Below, piece by piece: positions 32,879 to 35,563 of a DNA stretch of 35,563 nucleotides. Under the pieces are notes generated by a model. It was not told where the DNA came from. It ran no database searches and worked only from the letters and a program-made list of their open reading frames with translations. Source of the stretch: CAZNLL01 sp964573885 (GTDB lineage Bacteria; Desulfobacterota; DSM-4660; Desulfatiglandales; Desulfatiglandaceae); NCBI GenBank assembly GCA_964573885.1, contig CAZNLL010000026.1, positions 1 to 35,563 of the forward strand. Direction: 5' to 3'. How positions within the stretch are numbered: position 1 is the first letter of the stretch; the number at the start of each line of letters is the position of its first letter. The position numbers and the translations under genes were made by a program.

Positions 32879-34501
32879 ATGCCGTTCGACCCCCTCACGG
32901 CGGTGAAAGACATGAAGGCCTCAGTTTTCGACTATGACTTCATTGTGATCGGTTCCGGGTTCGGGGGCTCCGTCTCCGCCCTCCGCCTGGCTGAAAAGGG
33001 TTACCGGGTCGCCGTGATCGAGAAGGGGAAACGGTATCGGCCCGAGGATTTCCCCCGTACCAACTGGAACCTCCGAAAGAGCCTGTGGGTCCCGGAAATG
33101 GGCCTTTACGGCATCTGGTGTTTCACCTTGCTCAAACATATCTTCATCCTCCACGGTGCGGGCGTAGGAGGTGGGAGCCTCAACTACTGTAACAACCTGC
33201 TCATTCCCGCGGCCGAGGTCTTTGAAAAACCCGAGTGGGGCCCGGGAGAATGGAAGGCCAGGCTGGGGCCCTTTTATGAAAAGGCAAAGACCATGCTCGG
33301 GGCAACCCCCAGTCCCTCCGTGGGCAAGGCCGATGAACTCCTCGCCAAAATCGGCCGTGAGCTCCGAGGTGAGGACACCTTCCATATCAACGAGGTGGGT
33401 GTCTATTTCGGAGAACCGGGTAAGAGGGCACCCGACCCCTATTTCAACGGCGAGGGTCCGCAGAGGACGGGTTGCACCTTTTGCAGGGCCTGTATGACCG
33501 GTTGCCGTGACGGGGGCAAAAACACGCTGGACAAAAACTACCTCTACCTGGCGGAAAAACGCGGTGTGAGAATCCTGCCGGAGACCGAAGTCACAGGGGT
33601 CCGGCCCCTTGAGCACGCCTATGAGGTCCTGGCCCGGAAATCCACGGGCCTGGCCCACCCCAAAACCACCTTCCGGGCCCGGGCCGTGGTTTTCAGCGGC
33701 GGGGTTATGGGGTCGGTGAAGTTGCTCATGAAATGCAAAGATGAGGGGTTCCTCCCAAAGCTTTCACCCCAGCTCGGAAACTTTGTCCGGACCAATTCCG
33801 AGGCCCTTGTAGGCGTGGTTGCCGGGGAAAAAGAGGCCGATTCGGCCGACCAGATTTCCATCACCTCGGGGATCCACCCGGACGGGGACACCCACGTGGA
33901 GGTGGTTCGCTTTGCCCAAGGCTCCGATCTCATGGGCCTCCTCACCGCACCTCTTACCGACGGCGGCGGGCGGATCCCCCGTTTCCTCCGCTTCTTCGGC
34001 AATGTTTTGAGGCACCCCCTGGAATTTCTGAGTTGCCTGTGGCCTTTCGGCTTCGGGGCCCGGGCCTCCATTCTCCTGGTCATGCAAACCACCGAAAACC
34101 ACCTCCGCTTCCAGTACAAACCCCGGTGGTGGAATCTGGGTCTCCGGGGCCTCACCTCCCATCTCGCCGATAGGGCCAGGCCCATCCCCACCTACAATCC
34201 GGTGGCCAATGATATCGCCAGGCGTATGGCCCGCGAGATGAAAGGCCGGCCCAAGAGCTCATGGGCGGAGGTCCTCTTTGACGTCCCCACCACAGCCCAC
34301 ATCCTGGGGGGTGCCGTTATGTCTGAGGGGCCCGAGACCGGGGTGGTGGGTTACAACGGGGAGGTCCACGGCTATCCCGGCCTTTACGTGGTGGACGGCT
34401 CAAATGTTCCGGTGAACTTGGGTGTAAACCCCGCCCTCACCATCACGGCCCTGGCAGAGTATGTCATGAGTCAGATTCCTGAAAAGGGGGACGACCCCTG
34501 A
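32879..34501 (+). CDS. GMC-family FAD oxidoreductase (cholesterol-oxidase-like)
   Basis: A 540-residue flavoprotein that oxidises an alcohol. The FAD motif FIVIGSGFGGSVSALRLAEKG is at about 21-42; HGAGVGGGSLNYCN is the GMC loop; the C-terminus has GVNPALTITALAEYV. A Cys cluster (CTFCRACMTGC, about 199-209) is unusual for plain GMC enzymes and may hold an iron-sulfur cluster for electron transfer in an anaerobe, where O2 cannot be the acceptor. The ATG at 32879 has no clear ribosome site; ATG 32912 is an alternative. Its neighbours (hydratase, HMG-CoA-synthase-like) suggest a beta-hydroxyacyl or sterol-like substrate. Confidence 0.85.
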   Translation: MPFDPLTAVKDMKASVFDYDFIVIGSGFGGSVSALRLAEKGYRVAVIEKGKRYRPEDFPRTNWNLRKSLWVPEMGLYGIWCFTLLKHIFILHGAGVGGGSLNYCNNLLIPAAEVFEKPEWGPGEWKARLGPFYEKAKTMLGATPSPSVGKADELLAKIGRELRGEDTFHINEVGVYFGEPGKRAPDPYFNGEGPQRTGCTFCRACMTGCRDGGKNTLDKNYLYLAEKRGVRILPETEVTGVRPLEHAYEVLARKSTGLAHPKTTFRARAVVFSGGVMGSVKLLMKCKDEGFLPKLSPQLGNFVRTNSEALVGVVAGEKEADSADQISITSGIHPDGDTHVEVVRFAQGSDLMGLLTAPLTDGGGRIPRFLRFFGNVLRHPLEFLSCLWPFGFGARASILLVMQTTENHLRFQYKPRWWNLGLRGLTSHLADRARPIPTYNPVANDIARRMAREMKGRPKSSWAEVLFDVPTTAHILGGAVMSEGPETGVVGYNGEVHGYPGLYVVDGSNVPVNLGVNPALTITALAEYVMSQIPEKGDDP

Positions 34502-34549
34502 AAGGGTGCCCTTTTATGATTTTTTCCTCTTCGAAATGGGGAGACAAAA

Positions 34550-35387
34550 ATGGCCCTTAACCTGGATATTATCGGTAAAACCATGGACCCCGCAGCCCAT
34601 ACCTACGATCAAGACAGGGTCATTCTTTACGCACTCGGGATCGGCGCTGGCACAGAAGAGCTCGAATTTGTCTATGAAAAAGGTTTAAAGGTCTTCCCCA
34701 CCTTTGCGGTAACCCCCTATTTTCCCGCCTTTATCCCCTTTGCCAGGGAGGCGGGACTCAACATGCACGCGGTGCTCCACGGGGGGCACACCGTCATCCT
34801 GCACAAACCCATACCCCCCTCGGGAACCTTAACCAGCCTGACCAGGTGTGAGGCGATTTACGACAAGGCGGACAAAGGCGCCCTTATTCATCTCCATATC
34901 CAGACCCGGAATCCGGAGGGGGGGTTAATCTTTGAAAACAGGGCCGTCTTGGTGGACAGGAGTGCGGCCCGTTTCGGAGGAGACAGGGGGCCCCCGCTCG
35001 GTGGCCTTTTCCCCGCCCGGGGGAACCCCTCCTGATTTCCAGGTCACCTATACAACCTCCCCTGAACAGGCAGCCCTTTACCGGTTGAGCGGGGACAAAA
35101 ACCCCCTCCACATCGACCCTCATTTTGCCAGAAAGGCAGGATTCGACCGCCCTATCCTCCATGGTCTTTGTACCTTCGGCATGGCGGGAAGGGCCGTCCT
35201 TCACCGTCTGTGCGGGAGTGACCCTAACCGGTTTAAGGCCCTTTCCGCCAGGTTTACAGATGTGGTTTTTCCGGGGGAGACCCTCATCACCGAAGGCTGG
35301 AAGCGGGATGATCATTCTTACGTGATTCAGACCAGGACCCCTGAGGGTAGAGTGGTGATGGCTGACGGCCTGGCCGAAACAGCCTGA
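34550..35387 (+). pseudogene. MaoC/hydratase-2 double-hotdog protein, frameshifted at G5C5
   Basis: An (R)-specific enoyl-CoA hydratase of the MFE-2/MaoC type, about 278 residues when repaired. The N-terminal hotdog runs from MALNLDIIGKTMDPAAHTYD through HGGHTVILHKP to VDRSAARFGGDRGP in one frame. The catalytic hotdog follows in another frame: SPEQAALYRLSGDKNPLHIDP, with the GDKNPLHIDP motif and RPILHGLCTFG. The switch falls in GGGGGCCCCC (34986-34995); removing one C gives RGPRSVAFSPPGG and a continuous protein. Both halves keep all family motifs, so a base-calling error is most likely. It is co-oriented with GMC and the next gene, all for acyl-CoA chemistry. Confidence 0.8.
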
Positions 35388-35528
35388 TCCGCTTTCCACG
35401 GCCGGGACTTGAACTGACATGGACGACAGGAATATATTGATGAAATTGAACTCAAGGGGTATGATCGTGGCGCCGAGATTGCAACTCACCCCAGGAAGAG
35501 ACTAAAGCCAGAAGGAGGAAGAAAAAAA

Positions 35529-35563
35529 ATGGCGGGAATTGTGTCCTATGGAGGTTACATACC
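35529..35563 (+). CDS. HMG-CoA-synthase-like / thiolase-superfamily protein, 5' end only
   Basis: The window ends 35 bases into this gene. The first residues MAGIVSYGGYIP match the start typical of archaeal-type HMG-CoA synthases and related thiolase-fold condensing enzymes. GAAGGAGGAAG lies upstream. It would complete a trio with GMC oxidoreductase and hydratase. The frame stays open upstream to 35421, reading EYIDEIELKGYDRGAEIATH, but has no start codon there. The assignment rests on twelve residues, so moderate confidence only. Confidence 0.55.
   Translation, partial: MAGIVSYGGYI

Noticed and set aside
34506..34688. Frame MPFYDFFLFEMG before the hydratase
   Set aside because: It crosses into the hydratase's real frame, lacks family features and is explained as a shadow.

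Overview
The window is a stretch of a GC-rich chromosome from a strictly anaerobic bacterium, most probably a Desulfobacterota (deltaproteobacterial) sulfate reducer or syntroph. This placement is inferred from gene content only: a neelaredoxin-type superoxide reductase, rubredoxin-like and two-cluster ferredoxin proteins, several radical SAM enzymes, paired thiolase-like/DUF35 acyl-CoA proteins, a sigma-54 activator, and a peroxiredoxin whose active-site codon is UGA (selenocysteine). No phage, insertion sequence, CRISPR array, tRNA or rRNA was seen.

Layout. 0.1-9.7 kb, plus strand: a thioredoxin broken by a one-base frameshift in a G run, a ferredoxin, a tandem-duplicated unknown protein, acetyl-CoA synthetase followed by a 53-residue small protein, Hsp20, CobO, an AmrS-type radical SAM enzyme, a rubredoxin-like protein, superoxide reductase, a ZIP metal transporter, and an asparagine-synthetase homologue lacking the glutaminase cysteine. 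9.7-15.4 kb, minus strand: one compact operon read as DUF35, thiolase-like, thiolase-like, DUF35, PP2C phosphatase, phytoene-desaturase-like FAD enzyme. Both thiolase-like proteins lack the nucleophilic cysteine.

15.5-17.1 kb is a peroxide-defence locus: a PerR/Fur regulator with a near-leaderless promoter and an 8+8 bp palindrome over its start codon, then the selenocysteine peroxiredoxin, then strong hairpins. Next comes a VapBC-type toxin-antitoxin pair with its own promoter and operator, a DUF2057 lipoprotein, a two-domain acyltransferase resembling OlsF ornithine-lipid synthase, a relic of an SMP-30-like gene, a PstS-like phosphate-binding lipoprotein and a PIN-PhoH ATPase.

23.8-29.1 kb, plus strand, is a probable envelope-lipid cluster: a methyltransferase-like protein overlapping phosphatidylserine decarboxylase, then a PHP-phosphoesterase/GT4 glycosyltransferase fusion and a radical SAM/SPASM-like protein. 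29-32.7 kb, minus strand: DUF364 protein, a radical SAM protein with a C-terminal winged helix, and a PAS/AAA+/Fis sigma-54 activator. 32.9 kb to the end, plus strand: GMC oxidoreductase, a double-hotdog (MaoC-type) hydratase broken by a frameshift at G5C5, and the first residues of an HMG-CoA-synthase-like protein. With the 10-15 kb operon this indicates dedicated acyl-CoA carbon-chain chemistry.

Two genes are broken by single-base shifts exactly at G/C homopolymers; base-calling error is the simplest explanation. The strongest unusual signal is the selenocysteine peroxiredoxin with a SECIS-like hairpin just after the UGA.
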